Shown here: piece after piece, positions 52,733 to 64,000 of the stretch
Numbering within the stretch: the stretch's first letter is position 1
Layout of the letters: every line of letters starts with the position of its first letter
Assembly (NCBI GenBank): GCA_037176725.1
Contig: JAZBRS010000054.1
Span: 15,580,001 to 15,644,000, forward strand
Direction: 5' to 3'
Length of the DNA stretch: 64,000 nt
Source of the DNA: Posidonia oceanica
Taxonomy: Eukaryota > Streptophyta > Magnoliopsida > Alismatales > Posidoniaceae
Program-made: the position numbers and the translations under genes
The notes under the pieces: generated by a model
Database searches by the model: none
What the model was told of the DNA's origin: nothing
The model's input: only the letters and a program-made list of their open reading frames with translations

Positions 52733-55700
52733 CTAACTGTTTCTGACCACTGTTTCTGCTGAGCTGATTGGGACTGCCTCTGTTGCATCAGACTGCTTCT
52801 CATCCGAGTAGTAGTCCTCAATACACACCCAATCCTCTGCCGGCGCTATGGCTTGGTGGTCGGTTGATCCCAGAATTCCTGCACTGGTAAAGTTAGTGAG
52901 GTCTCTGGGGATGGCTGGTGCACGATCTTTGAGTTGGAAGCAGGGATCTTCATTGAGCTTTGGTTCGTAGCCGAGACCTTCAGACTTCCTTCGCTCCACT
53001 GCTACGATCGGCTCCGCGATCCCTTGGCCGTGACGCCTGAGCGGCGTACCCTTTATGTAACCCCACCTGTGACATACATTCTCAACCATTCGAAAGGGGT
53101 TATTGTGAACGGTCAAGGAGTTGACACGTTCAAGGTCAGGAACGAAGTTAACTGGCTCGCACCGGTTAACGCGATATAGGGCTTCAAAAGTCTCAGGGTC
53201 AAACGAGATAGATTGCGAAGACACGGGAGAGACTGCTTCGATCCGCTCCTTCTCAAAGTTCTCCGCCATGACCACAATGACATCATCGCCACGACGGTAC
53301 TTTATCATTCGATGGAGGGTCGAAGGAAGGACCTGATGCTTGTGGAGCCAAGGGCGCCCAAGCAGAAGATTGAAATTAGGCTTCAAGTCGACGACATAGA
53401 ATTCTACGTCGAAGACGACCGGACCGATAGCCAGAGGGATAATCAGAATCCCTAAAGCGTCATGGTGAGTGTTGTCAAAAGCAGTCATTCCCTTCACGGC
53501 TGGCGTGATATCCTTGGCTTTGAATCCGAGCTTGGTTGCTGTACGCAAGGGGCAGACGTTAAGGCCTGACCCGTTATCAACCAGTGTTAGGGGAATGCGA
53601 AAGTTTTTGAACTGCACCGTGACGAATAGGGGCTGGTTGTGATTAATCCCCGCCGGAGGCAGCTCATCGCTCGTGAAAGAGATGACCTGGGGCTCCGCGA
53701 TTAACCCAACCATGCTCTCCAAGGCAAAGGGCTCAATGGACTGGGACACACGAGCAGCCTGGAACATGCGAAGAAAAGCCTCGCGGTGCTCGGCAGAAGT
53801 GTGGATCAAGTCCCAGATGGAGATGTCGGCTTTGACCTTCTTAAGCTGGGAGGTTAGGTCTGCTTTAGGTTGGCTTCTCCTAACAGCTGGAGGAGTGATT
53901 CTAGCAGGTTCCAAGGGGGTAGTGGCAGGAAGCTGGGTTACTACAGGCTGGCTAGGGATTTGGCTAGCTACAGGCTGATCTGGGGTTGGATTTGCTAAGG
54001 GTCGGCCCGAGGGTGGGGGTATAACAGGTCCAAGGTGAGTTGGCCTAGTTGCCGGTATTGGGGGCCTGTAAACCCTCCCCGACCGCGTTACTTCCGCACA
54101 CATTTCTGTGGCGTAGCTGTAAGGAACGCGGTGGGTGTCCAGGGTCAAATCAATGACGACAGGAACATGTGCTGCGAGCACAGGAGGGGTTACAGGGGGA
54201 CCTACAGGATATTGAGGTCTATCTAGGGGATATGGTTGTTGGGTTGGGAAGGCTGGGGCAGGTTGAGGTCTGCCTAGAAGGTGTAGCTGAGGCCGCCCTA
54301 AAAGGTGGATGGGAGAACTAGGCTGGGCTCTAGCTAAGAGGTGTACAGGGGATTGAGCCTGAGGGAGCACGGTGGGGGGCGCGAGAGGGCGCTCCGGCCT
54401 AGCACGCGGTCGGATCAAATGGATTTCCGACTCGGAGCCGGCAACTGCCGCGAGATAGAGACTGACCAGGAAAGGCTCAGAGATGTCAGAGATAAGATCG
54501 GAAGGGTCTACTACAGAAGTAGCGGGCCCAGAAGGAAAGACAGAGTGGACGCCTGAGGTTCCCGCCCCTCCCAAATAAGAGTGCTCCGGTAAAGGTTGGC
54601 GGACGATGCCAGAATGCGGGGGAACAGCTGGAGATGCAGATGCATGAGTGCATGCTTGAGTGGATGCCTCGTGTGTGTCGATCACAATCGTTCCCGATTC
54701 GATCAAGTCCTGAATTGCGTTCCGCAGGGAGAAGCAATTGTCCGTCGAATGCCTGACGCTTCGATGGAAATTGCAGAAGAGGTCCGGCCTAAACCAATGC
54801 GGCAAAGGGCTTGGTGGCGGACGAACCTCCGGGAACTTCAGGAGCGATGCCACCTTCGGCAAGATGACCGTGAGTGGTTCCACCAGTGGGGTGAAATTCC
54901 TCCTCTCAGCGGGTGGTCTTCTTTGCCTTGGGTGTGAGCCTTGCTGGACCGGTGCGGCAAGATAGACCGGTCTAACGGTGGTAGTGATGTGCGGTGTGTG
55001 CGGGTTCCTAGGTGCAGGAGCGTACACGATCTGAGCTGGGGCAGGCCGAGACGGCAAGCGAACAGGCACAGCAGGAGAATCGACGAATGCAACAGCGGGT
55101 TTCGGCGAATCCTTCCTTTTTGGGCGGTTGCTGCTGCTGCTGCTGTTGTTGTTGTTGAAGGTGCTGTTGTTGACACTGTTGCTGCTGATCGCTGCCTGCT
55201 TAGCGAACGCAGAGAGAGCTGGGAAGTTGCCACTCCGCAAAGAACTCTCTACGCGCGCTCCAGCTCTGATGAGTGCCGCAAAAGTAGTGACTGGTTGGAT
55301 GCTAAGCAGAGCTCCGAGAGACGGCTGCGCCCCTTTGATAACGATCTCGATAGACTCCTCGTCAGAGGGTCTATCTCGAACCTGAGAGGCAAGGGCGCGC
55401 CAGCGGCCGACGTACTCCCCGAACGGCTCGCCAGAGTTCTGCTTGATGGCGATCAAGTCCGCCCTCTTTGGGACAAGATCGAGGTTGAAGGAGTATTGCT
55501 CCAGGAACGCCTGACTGAGGTCGTTCCAAGTCTTGATGGCTGACATATCGAGTGATGTGAACCACTTGAGTGCCGGCCCGGTCAAACTCTTCTGGAACAA
55601 GCGGATCAGCAACCTCTCGTCAGCCTGAAGCTGAGCGAGATCACCGCAATACGCCTTCAGGTGTGCTACAGGGCAGCCCCTACCATTATACTTCTCAAAG

Positions 55701-56788
55701 TCCGGGATCTTGAACTTCGGAGGGAGTACCGCATCTGGAAAGCAGCAGAGGTCCCGGAATTGGTAGGTCTGGTGCTCAGTACCCTGCACTAGTCGTAGTG
55801 CTTTCTCCAAGACGTCCATCCGGTTATTGATGGGGTCTGGGATTGCTGCTGTAGGAGAGGGATCAGCAGGGGTAGTGAGCACATACGCCGAATGGGTCGC
55901 ACCTAAGTGCTCCTCCGGATCTACCATAGCGTCGCCTGGTGGAGCAACGGGATGGCCGGCGTATCCGTGCTGGGGGACAGTGTATGCAGGAGTGTATGCA
56001 GGATGCTGGACTTGATGGAGAGGAGAAGAATAAATGCCATGCTGTGCCGGGATAGGGATAGGATGGCGGAGCACCAGTTGCTGTACAGGCGGGGTGCCAG
56101 ACAGCGAGCCAGTGAGGTACTGGACTCCAGCCGGTCCAAAGGGTTGACCACCAGAAGGAAGTGGAGCATGCTGTGCTGAGTGTTGTGCAGGAGGAGGCGG
56201 TAAACGAGCCCCCATCGTCGGAACCGTGAGCAGTTGTGACGATGGTCGAGGCGGAAGTGCAGAGGTTGATGCAAGGAATGCAGGAACTGGCCTCGGAGGA
56301 ACCTCAGGGACGACAGAAACAGAAGAAGGACGAACTGATAGAGCCATGCCCTGCAGTCTCTGGGCAAGCTCCATCAGGTGCTGGTACTGTGCTTCAGGCG
56401 TCTCGGCAGTGGGGACACTGAAGTGCAGTGCCGGCGGGGATTGAGAAGCAAGGGGCACGGACATAGATGGTCCGGGAGGGAAGGATTCTACAGCAAAGGT
56501 CGCAGCGACGGTGGAAGGGATGTCGAAAGCGACGTATCCCTGGGACGGAGGGGGCAGTGGCGTCTCCAGAACGCGAGTAACGGCCGTCAAGATAGATTCG
56601 GCGACCGGATCCGGAGGAAGGGAGGCTTGCCACTGTCCCGGGGTGTACTGAGAACCTAGAGACGTCAGAGGGGGAAACCCTGGCGTCGGAGGGGGAACAA
56701 GGGGGACAGAAAGAGCAACCGGAGGGGCCAGAACGGAAACACCCTCCGTGACAGGAGTAAAAGGAGGCTCACTAACGTACTGGGCCAT
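52733..56788 (-). CDS. gag: Gag-protease of element 2
   Basis: 1,351 codons from the MAQYVSEP ATG (open but ATG-less to 56947). Gag core at residues about 355-560; Asn/Ser run; knuckle near 669 reads CNFHRSVRHSTDNC (Gly to Arg change beside the second His); TRSGRVY near 899; KADISIWDLI near 1010; protease DNGS at 53567-53578 (residue about 1070) and LLGRPWLH near 1145. Ends shortly after the DYYSDEKQ motif at a stop created by a 10-nt net deletion relative to element 1. Gag and protease are complete, so this copy could still supply particles in trans. Confidence 0.85.
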   Translation of the reverse strand: MAQYVSEPPFTPVTEGVSVLAPPVALSVPLVPPPTPGFPPLTSLGSQYTPGQWQASLPPDPVAESILTAVTRVLETPLPPPSQGYVAFDIPSTVAATFAVESFPPGPSMSVPLASQSPPALHFSVPTAETPEAQYQHLMELAQRLQGMALSVRPSSVSVVPEVPPRPVPAFLASTSALPPRPSSQLLTVPTMGARLPPPPAQHSAQHAPLPSGGQPFGPAGVQYLTGSLSGTPPVQQLVLRHPIPIPAQHGIYSSPLHQVQHPAYTPAYTVPQHGYAGHPVAPPGDAMVDPEEHLGATHSAYVLTTPADPSPTAAIPDPINNRMDVLEKALRLVQGTEHQTYQFRDLCCFPDAVLPPKFKIPDFEKYNGRGCPVAHLKAYCGDLAQLQADERLLIRLFQKSLTGPALKWFTSLDMSAIKTWNDLSQAFLEQYSFNLDLVPKRADLIAIKQNSGEPFGEYVGRWRALASQVRDRPSDEESIEIVIKGAQPSLGALLSIQPVTTFAALIRAGARVESSLRSGNFPALSAFAKQAAISSNSVNNSTFNNNNSSSSSNRPKRKDSPKPAVAFVDSPAVPVRLPSRPAPAQIVYAPAPRNPHTPHITTTVRPVYLAAPVQQGSHPRQRRPPAERRNFTPLVEPLTVILPKVASLLKFPEVRPPPSPLPHWFRPDLFCNFHRSVRHSTDNCFSLRNAIQDLIESGTIVIDTHEASTQACTHASASPAVPPHSGIVRQPLPEHSYLGGAGTSGVHSVFPSGPATSVVDPSDLISDISEPFLVSLYLAAVAGSESEIHLIRPRARPERPLAPPTVLPQAQSPVHLLARAQPSSPIHLLGRPQLHLLGRPQPAPAFPTQQPYPLDRPQYPVGPPVTPPVLAAHVPVVIDLTLDTHRVPYSYATEMCAEVTRSGRVYRPPIPATRPTHLGPVIPPPSGRPLANPTPDQPVASQIPSQPVVTQLPATTPLEPARITPPAVRRSQPKADLTSQLKKVKADISIWDLIHTSAEHREAFLRMFQAARVSQSIEPFALESMVGLIAEPQVISFTSDELPPAGINHNQPLFVTVQFKNFRIPLTLVDNGSGLNVCPLRTATKLGFKAKDITPAVKGMTAFDNTHHDALGILIIPLAIGPVVFDVEFYVVDLKPNFNLLLGRPWLHKHQVLPSTLHRMIKYRRGDDVIVVMAENFEKERIEAVSPVSSQSISFDPETFEALYRVNRCEPVNFVPDLERVNSLTVHNNPFRMVENVCHRWGYIKGTPLRRHGQGIAEPIVAVERRKSEGLGYEPKLNEDPCFQLKDRAPAIPRDLTNFTSAGILGSTDHQAIAPAEDWVCIEDYYSDEKQSDATEAVPISSAETVVRNS

Positions 56789-58100
56789 CGCTGACCTAGA
56801 GCGTGTGAGAACAGGGCTGCGACGCGTGTTCAAGAGGTGTCTCCTAAGAGGAGCTATTGTCGCAAGTGCGGATAGCTCGGAAGGGGAATGGTCGCGAACT
56901 AAGTCGCAAAAGGGCGTTAACGAGGGTCGATACTCGAGCTCTGGCAAAGGGAAACTCGCTTACCGATCACGCTGACACAACAGAAGGAAATTAGGGTTAG
57001 AAACTAAAAGATGAACGCAAATGAGTTAGTTAAGTGGCATGAATGATGTGCATGCTTTCTAGTATGGCCCCCTAACCTAACTAGTGTTTCCTAGCAAGGT
57101 TGTCTACTCCGGGTATCCCTGGATGTACGGGTCACCGACTCAGGTCAGAAAAAGCAGGTCCCCTGTCTAACTCCCGGCCCAAAGCTCAGGTAATGACAGG
57201 GTGGTGCGTTGGTGGCCTCTACCCCGCCAAAGCGTGGGTGGTACCCTCTACTAACACCGACACGACCCCCGGACAAGGAGGGGACGGACCGACCAACTTA
57301 TGCCACGCCTAAAGCAGTGGAACAAGAGGCCAGAACCGTCCTTCGCAGACTAGTAGGTGGACTCAGAGGAGAAGAATGCATGCCCTATATGATGCTTATG
57401 CAAATGATTAGAGTTTTTTATCTTGCGCGTTTTATTAACCAAAGGGAGTGAAGGATTGTTTGTAGTCTCTAGTTGCTCCTAGAAGTTCTTTTTACTTGCA
57501 TTTTTTAGTTAACCATGGTGGAAGCAGGCAAGTCTCTACTATCCTAAGCATGGCAAGTGCAAAAGGGAAGAAAATCAGTCAAAATGGCAAGCAACCATCA
57601 TACAACACAACAAAAGGCATGTTCATGGCATGTGCGAGTGTTTGTGAATATGATGGTGAAGAAAAGCATTCATCAAGTCAAAAGGCATGTAAGCATAGTA
57701 TGTGCGTGTGTAGTGACATAGCAAGAGTGTAAAAGAAGCATTCAACGTTCAAAAAGCATGTATTTTAGCCAAACAAAGTATGTAGACATGTAATGTGCGG
57801 GAATTAAAGCAGTAATAAGCAAATAAGATAAAACAAGGTAAAAGTAAGCAGACTGTAAAGGAAATAAGAGCATAAGCAAGACAATAAGTAAATAAACAGG
57901 CAAAGGAGCAAAGCCAGGCAGAAAGAGAGCACAAACCGAAGCGAAAGAGGTGCGAGAACCTAAGCGGAGTAGTCACGAAGCGACTCGCTAGGAACTTGCA
58001 CAGAAAAGCGAGCAAAACAGGCAAAGAAGGCACACAAGGCAGACAAGGCTGCAAAACAGGCGAGCGAAAAGCCGGGAACGAAAGCCGGAGTCTAGTCTAA
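56789..58100 (-). other. Element 2 leader between PBS and gag
   Basis: Collinear with 28275-29587. Donor-like GATCG|GTAAGCGAG at 56963. The half near the PBS is made of gcttgc/tttgcctg words on the minus strand. No coding frame or RNA gene recognised. Confidence 0.6.
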
Positions 58101-58118
58101 TCCCCAGCAGAGTCGCCA
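58101..58118 (-). other. Primer binding site of element 2
   Basis: Minus strand TGGCGACTCTGCTGGGGA, one base from the LTR D terminus at 58120. Its first 11 bases recur in LTR D starting 127 bp upstream on the minus strand (58245). Confidence 0.8.
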
Positions 58119-58119
58119 C

Positions 58120-61100
58120 TGTAACGATCCCGATCGGAATCAGGCTCGCTAGATTCAGCGGCGATTGGATCCGAGGAAGAGGCTCAACTCGAAAACACTT
58201 GAAATCGAGGAGAAAAAGGAAAGATAAGACAAATCAGAGTCGCCACCATGTCTATTAACGGGAGACAAGGAAAACCGAGGTAAATGCGTGAATTAACACG
58301 CAAAACCACGCAAGAAATGCAAAGCAAAGCAATGCAAAGGAAACAAATGCAAACAAATGCAAATGAGTTGACTCTAGCCTAGGATAAGGGCAGTACGGTC
58401 ATTGCAGGCCAGAAGACAAGGCAAGGACTCCTGTTACGCGCGGGGAAGGTGTTAGGCACCCCCGACACGCCCGAGAATCGGTCTTTCTAGGCTTACGCTC
58501 GCATACGCAGGAAAATGCAGGATTGAATGCCTATGTGCCTATAAATGCCTGAATGAATGCTCAAGGTGTGCTCTAAGTGGGAAGAAACAAAGCAAGGAAG
58601 TAAACGTGCTCTCTAAGTGCTCAGCTACGCTGTCCTTGTTCCGAACCAGGCGAAACCTAGCTCGTGAGAACTCCAGACAGTAAGCATCACAGCCCTATAT
58701 GCAAATGCAGGCGGAAAAACGAAACGGCGAGAAAACCACGCAATGCAATCGACATGCAAGGGAAAACGGCGTAAAACACGCAAAACAAGGCGAGAAACAA
58801 GAAAGGCACGTGGAATAGAGCAAAAGAACAAAACCGGCACGCGAAACAGGCGGGAAAGCAAGGCGGCACGCAAAACAAGGCAAGAAAACAGAAGGGCACG
58901 CAAAACGGTGCGAAAGAGCGAGACCGGCACGCAAAACAAGCGAGAAAGCAAGACAGTGCGCAAAACAAGACAAGAAAACAGAAGGGCACGCAAAACGGTG
59001 CGAAAGAGCGAGACCGGCACGCAAAACAAGCGAGAAAGCAAGGCAGCGCGCAAAACAAGGCAAGAAAACAGAGAGGCACGCAAAACGGTGCGAAAGAGCA
59101 AGACCGGCACGCAAAACGAGCGAGAAAGCAAGGCAGTGCGCAAAACAAGGCAAGAAAACAGAGAGGCACGCAAAACGGTGCAAAAGCGAGAGCGGGCACG
59201 CGAAACGGTGCCAAAACAGCGAAGCAAAAACCTCGGAAAAGCCATGTGAATGCAAGAATGCAGAAAAGATCAGAAGAGGCCAAAGGGGAGGCAAAACAAC
59301 GCGTGTGTAAGAACAGACGTCGTTTAGGACCACTCAGAGTAGGTGTGAGGACCTACAGAGGGGAGAGTGTGCAAACGGAGGGATTACCACCTCTTTGCGA
59401 CTGTTTCCCGCTAAACCGTTCCACGGTGTGTCTCGCACGCTGCCCAAAGCTCGCGATGCGATCGGATCGTGGAAAAGGGGGAAGAAAGTCACATTAAGTG
59501 GCAAATCCAAGGAAAACTCAACATAAAACACACAGGGATACGCGAAACGAGGATTTAGAGATAGAAGTAGAAAGGGGAGGCCTTATTCTACATGCTCAAA
59601 GAGACAGAAAGCGAAAACAAGGAAAACTGTGCAAATGGCATGCAAATGAATGCAATGCAGGGGTTCAGGAGGACATACCTGGAAATCCGGGAGCTTGATC
59701 TGAAATCTGTCTGTCCATGTTGAAGAGCGCTTTGCTGCGGTCGCCTGGGCAGCTTACTTGAGAAGATCCAACGGCCGGATTGGAAGATATCGCAGCTTCA
59801 AGGCAGATGGGCCAGAACAGGGGAGAAGAACAGATCTAGGTGTTTAGGAGGTCCTAGGGATGTGCAAAAGGTCCTCCCAAGTGAAAGGGAGCTAAAAGTG
59901 CTTAGTGTGTGCAAAAGGATGCTAAAATGCAAGACTAGGTGAATGTAGGGTGCATGCAAAAGCAAGAAAAAGCAAAGAGAAGAAGCTGGGAAAAGCTAGG
60001 AGTTCAGAAAGCATTTTGAAAAAGAAAGGGGCTAAAAATGCAAATTTTCCAGAAAACAGGGGTCCACAGGAAAGGATTTCGAAAACAGGAGAGGACAAGG
60101 GTCCACTTTGCAAAAAACTAGGCTCAGAAAAGTTGTTTTAAAAAGAGGGTATGCTTTAGGAGAGGTTTTGAAACCAAAAAGAAGTCAGAGTGCAATTTTA
60201 GAAAAACTGGGGTCTATAATGCAAATTCTCTAGAAAACAGGGTTTTGGGGAGTCTGGGAATACTAGTGGAAGGTCTATATGCAATTTGGTAGGCATAGGA
60301 GCTAGAATGCAACCTAGGGGCAAAATGGTCTTTTCACATGATTTTTTAAAAGATGCAAGGACCTATGTGTGATTTTGAAATTATGCAGGGGCAAAAATGC
60401 AATTTTATATGGAAAACATGCTCTGAAAATCAGATAACAGGACTGCAGTGCAATTTTTAAAAAGAACAGGGTCAAAAATGCAATACAATAAGCTAAAAAT
60501 GCATGCAAGAGTTACTGTTCATTTAAAATGGACCTAAATGCAAAAATGAAAAAACAGAGGAAAAGAAATGCAATGCAGTATGCAAAATAAGAAAATAAAA
60601 GCTAAGTTCCTATAGTGCATGGACCTACATGCAAAATCAGAAACATGCAGGGACCTAGAATGCAATGCAGTATGTAAAATGAATGCAAATAAATTAACTG
60701 ATTTAAGACAGGACTTACATGCAAAAATCAAAAGCAGAGGGGCTAAACTGCAAAATATTATAACTGAAAAGCACAGTAGAAGGACTGAAAAGCAAATACT
60801 GGAAAACACAAATAAAAGCTGCAATTTGGCATAGTATTTAATTAGAAACTAAGCAAAAATAAATGACAGAAGGACTAAAGTGCAAAAATTGAAAAACTTA
60901 AGCTAAACATGCAATATTTACATCTAAAACTATACTAAAGAAAAATAAATGAACAGTGCTAGTCGGCGGTCGACGAGCACTGTAGCAGAATGCCGGCAGT
61001 ACTCGTCGCCGCCGACAGGGGAGGTTGGGGAGGCGCAGACCGGCGGAGCTTGGTGCTGGCGTTCGTCCGGAGCTCTGGGAACGGTCCGGAGCTCGCTCTA

Positions 61101-64000
61101 TTGGTCGGAATGTCCGGAGGAAGAGCAGCCGGCGCCGGAGAAGGAGAACTGACCGGCGAGTCGGGGACGGAGCAGGAAGACCGGAAAAGCTATTCTAAAT
61201 GGCGGAGAAGCAGCAGGGGAAGAAGAGGGAACTAAGGGAAGAAAGGTTTACCTTTTTCCGCGTCTGAGTCGTCCTCCCGACGTCGGTGGCTTCAGAAGTC
61301 GCCGGTGGAGTCCGTCCGATCGCTGCGGGTGCTATCGGCTGCTCGCGAGGGCTGGAGTCGATTCCGGATGATCCTCCAGAGCTTCCCAGACGTCCGGACG
61401 CGAGCTTCGAAGCTCAGCAGAAGATTCGGCCGATTTGGGTTCACAAATGACAGCCGGAGACCGAGGAGGGTGTTTGCTGCTCCTCAGGTAGAAAGGAACC
61501 CTCCGGGTGGTTGCTGGAAGTCTGGCGAGTGAGGTTGGATGCTCGGAGAGGTCTTCTGGAGAGCGTGGAGTGGATTTGGAGCTGGGTCGATTTTCTGGGC
61601 TGAAGATGGTCCAGGTGTTTGTTGTGCTGTTCTTGGTCTGTGGTGGGTGGCTGGGTTTGATGGTTGGTGTTTTGAGAAGGTGGAGGTCCAGTGAGTCTCT
61701 GGATGAAGTTTGGGAGAAGGCGGTGAGCTGGAGTAGAGGGAATTGTAAGAGGATCAGATTGGGTTTACAGTTGGAGCTTCAGGTGGTCTTCAGGTGATTT
61801 GGGGTGGTTCTGGGCAGCGGAAAGGCAATGGGATGGTGGAGGATGAAGGTCTGGTGTTGGGTGAGATTGGGGAAGCAAAGGGGAGAGGAATGGAGGCTGG
61901 GAAAGGTGTCGGATTACTGGGAAAGAAAGAGGAGGATTTGCTGAAGATTTTGGCAGAGAGAGGGAAAGGAATTGGGTGGAAGCTGCTGGAGAATTGGAGG
62001 CTCTCTCCGAGACGCAAAGGTGGACACTCAAACCACTCTCTCTGACCACTCTCTCTTCTGGAAATGGAGGAGGCAGAGAAGAAGAGGAAGGAGTCGTTTC
62101 AGGTTGAAGAAAAAGGTGGAAATGCTCTCTGGAATTGGATGCGACTCTGGGTTCGCTCTGGAGTCCTCAGTCCGCTCTGAAGTTGAAGATTGCTCGCTCG
62201 ACCTCTCTCCTCTCTGGTCTGATGAAGGGAAGACGGAGGAGGCTTATATCTGGCGGAGGGGAGGCTGCTGGCGCGCTTACTGATTTCAAAATCAGCGGCG
62301 GCCACTGCAGCAGAGAAGACGGCGAGGCGACCGACTCCGGAAAAGCCGCTGGGATGGAGGTGAAGCGGCGAGCTGCTGTAGACGATAAGATGGAGGCTCA
62401 AAATTCAAATGAGGGAGGGAGTACTGCAGCAGCTCGAGCTCGCGGGAGGAATCCAGCCGACGCACGAGGAAGAAGAAGGAGGGAGAAGGAGCGTGGGCCG
62501 GACCGTGCGAGGGGGGGCTGAAGAAAAAAAAAAAAAAAAAGAAATGAAAGAAAAAGAGAAACGGGCCAGTTTGAGCCCAATAAGGAAAAAGAGAAGTAAA
62601 AAAGAAAGAGAGGGTAGAATGGAGAAATAAAATTAGTAAAAAAAATAAACTAAAAACAAATAAAAATATTAGAAGAGTTGTGCTGTAGATTAGGATTTTA
62701 ATTAAGATTTTTAATGGTCATTTTGAGTTGATTAATGTGTTTTGGGCTTGATTAGGGTTTTAGGGTTTTGGTTTGGTTTTAATTAGTTATCTCTTGATTA
62801 AATGTTTGTTAAACCCTTTTTAAAATTATTTTAAAATTATGTTTCCCTTGTTGGACACTTAGGACACTGATTAGGATTTTTTTTAGGATTTATTTTCCCA
62901 TTAACCAGGATGTCTTTTAGATTTTTAAGTTGTAGTCTTCTTAGGGTTTTTCCTTCTTAAGTCTTTTAAGTTATGTTTTGATTTTTATTTATTGATTTTT
63001 CTTGAAGTTTTTGGTTGGGTTTTTCTGATTTGATTAAGATGTTTTTAAGTCTTTCAGATGTGTTTTTCTTTTCTTTTTTAACTAAGTTTTTAACTTGTTT
63101 TTCTTATGTTTATTAGGTCAAGTCTTTTGCCTTCTTTAATTACTTGTTTTAGTGTTTGATTTTTAATTCTTCTTTTTAGGGTTTGTTTTTTAATTCTTTT
63201 AGTGGGGTTTTTACTTTTGCTGGGTTTAGATCTCATTTTAGTTTTTTTGATTTTTCAGTGTTTTCTTTTGATTTGTTTTGCATTTTTTAGCTTGCATGTT
63301 TGGTTTTCCTTTTAGCTTGATTTAGTTAAGTTTAAGTTGTTAATTGCTTGTTTAATATTTTTTTAATTGTTTTTCTTAGAGTTCTGATTTGTTTATTTTA
63401 TGTTTTGAGGTTTTACAGATTTTTATGGGTTTTTGTGGATTTTTGCAAAAGGGAGAAAAGGAAAAGAGAAGGAGGAAAGAAATGGAAAAAAGAGGGAGAT
63501 AAGAGGAAAAGGGATAGGTTGGAGGAAAACGATTTTTTAAAATTCAGAAAAAGTGTTAAAAATAAAGTAAAAATAGGGATAAGATAGAGGAAGGATAGAA
63601 GCACAGAGGGGGCCCACAGCCAGACCAGAAAAAGGATGAGAAGGGGATGAAAAGAGAGATGATAATCAGGAGAGAGAGAGGAGAGAGAAAACGATAATCC
63701 CGGAGAGAGAAAAGGATAATTTAGGTGAAAGAGGGTCTTAATGGTCTTGGAATGGGGTGAAAATTGGTGAGTGGGTAGTCTAGGGTTTGAAGTCTTGGTT
63801 CTGAAGTTTTGGTTTGATTCTAAGGAGGTTTTGGAGGGGTTTCAAGGTGTAGAAAAAGGGTAGTTTCACCTAGGTTTTCTAGGGTTTTTGGGAATGGGTT
63901 AGGTTTGGAAATTTCTAAGTTCTTGGGTAGGTTTGTTGAGTGGATGTTGGTGGGTTTTCCTATGGATTTTGGTTAGGTTTTGAGGTTGTGAAGGGGGGCA
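58120..64000 (-). mobile_element. LTR D: 5' LTR of element 2 (first 5.9 kb; rest outside window)
   Basis: Begins TGTAACGATCCCG (one change from the other LTRs) and is collinear with LTR C from 36592 to about 42486: same 90-bp copy number, GC hairpin near 60963-61016, TATA candidate 62243-62248, T-rich tract. Its U3 arrays are beyond the window. One patch (about 60200-60310) differs strongly from C. Confidence 0.8.

Larger units (their letters stand above)
36592..64000 (-). mobile_element. Element 2: giant Tat-type retrotransposon with complete domain set (right end outside window)
   Basis: LTR C 36592-45140, interior 45141-58119, LTR D from 58120 to beyond the window. Minus-strand order: PBS, leader, gag-protease, linker, RT, RNase H, second RNase H, integrase, spacer, DUF7745-like ORF, LTR. 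If LTR D is as long as C, the element is about 30 kb. C and D match closely, with local exceptions, which suggests recent insertion. Gag-protease is open, but pol carries a frameshift and two stops, so this copy is probably not autonomous. Confidence 0.85.

Noticed and set aside
1..64000. Host genes, tRNA or rRNA genes
   Set aside because: Every long frame and conserved block could be assigned to the three retroelements; nothing resembling a host gene remains.

Overview
The window is nuclear DNA of a large-genome plant and consists almost entirely of nested Ty3/gypsy LTR retrotransposons. I see no host gene, rRNA, tRNA gene or CRISPR array. The clade call rests on the polyprotein: a Tat-type (Ogre/Retand-like) gag with a C-x2-H-x4-H-x4-C knuckle, a DNGS protease, a YVDD reverse transcriptase followed by two RNase H domains, an integrase with a GPF-type C-terminus, and a primer binding site (PBS) of the TGGCGACTCTGCTGGGGA type. 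All three elements also carry a sense ORF downstream of integrase that resembles the plant retroelement-associated DUF7745 family. Species cannot be named from the sequence.

Layout: (i) Element 0, plus strand, 1-9952: an old, degraded copy with the end of its 5' LTR (TATA box at 536), PBS, broken gag and protease, a linker joined directly to the integrase C-terminus (RT, RNase H and integrase core deleted), and the start of the DUF7745-like ORF. (ii) Element 1, minus strand, 9953-36591, is inserted in that ORF. Its 3' LTR (LTR A, 9953-19322) is about 9.4 kb and its 5' LTR (LTR B, 29607-36591) about 7.0 kb. The interior keeps gag, protease and the DUF7745-like ORF but has lost about 2.7 kb containing RT, both RNases H and the integrase N-terminus. 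(iii) Element 2, minus strand, 36592 to beyond 64000, abuts LTR B about 4 bp short of its inferred end. It has LTR C (36592-45140, 8.5 kb), a 13.0-kb interior with every pol domain, and the first 5.9 kb of LTR D. Complete, it would be about 30 kb.

None of the three looks autonomous. Element 0 has many stops and frameshifts. Element 1 lacks RT. Element 2 has a 10-nt net deletion between protease and RT, a TAA at the catalytic glutamate of the second RNase H, and a TAG before integrase. The DUF7745-like ORF is the best preserved frame (400 aa in element 1, 392 aa in element 2).

The most unusual content is in the LTRs. The U3 parts are built of short hairpins whose two arms change together (GATAG/CTATC, GACAG/CTGTC, GGTAG/CTACC and so on). 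In LTR A these are organised hierarchically: five blocks, each enclosed by its own private inverted repeat, all lying inside one outer inverted repeat. The same hairpin grammar occurs with different arm words in the unrelated U3 of LTR B. The LTRs are also mosaics (U3 swap, conversion-like patches) and hold a second PBS-like sequence 127 bp inside their U5 end.
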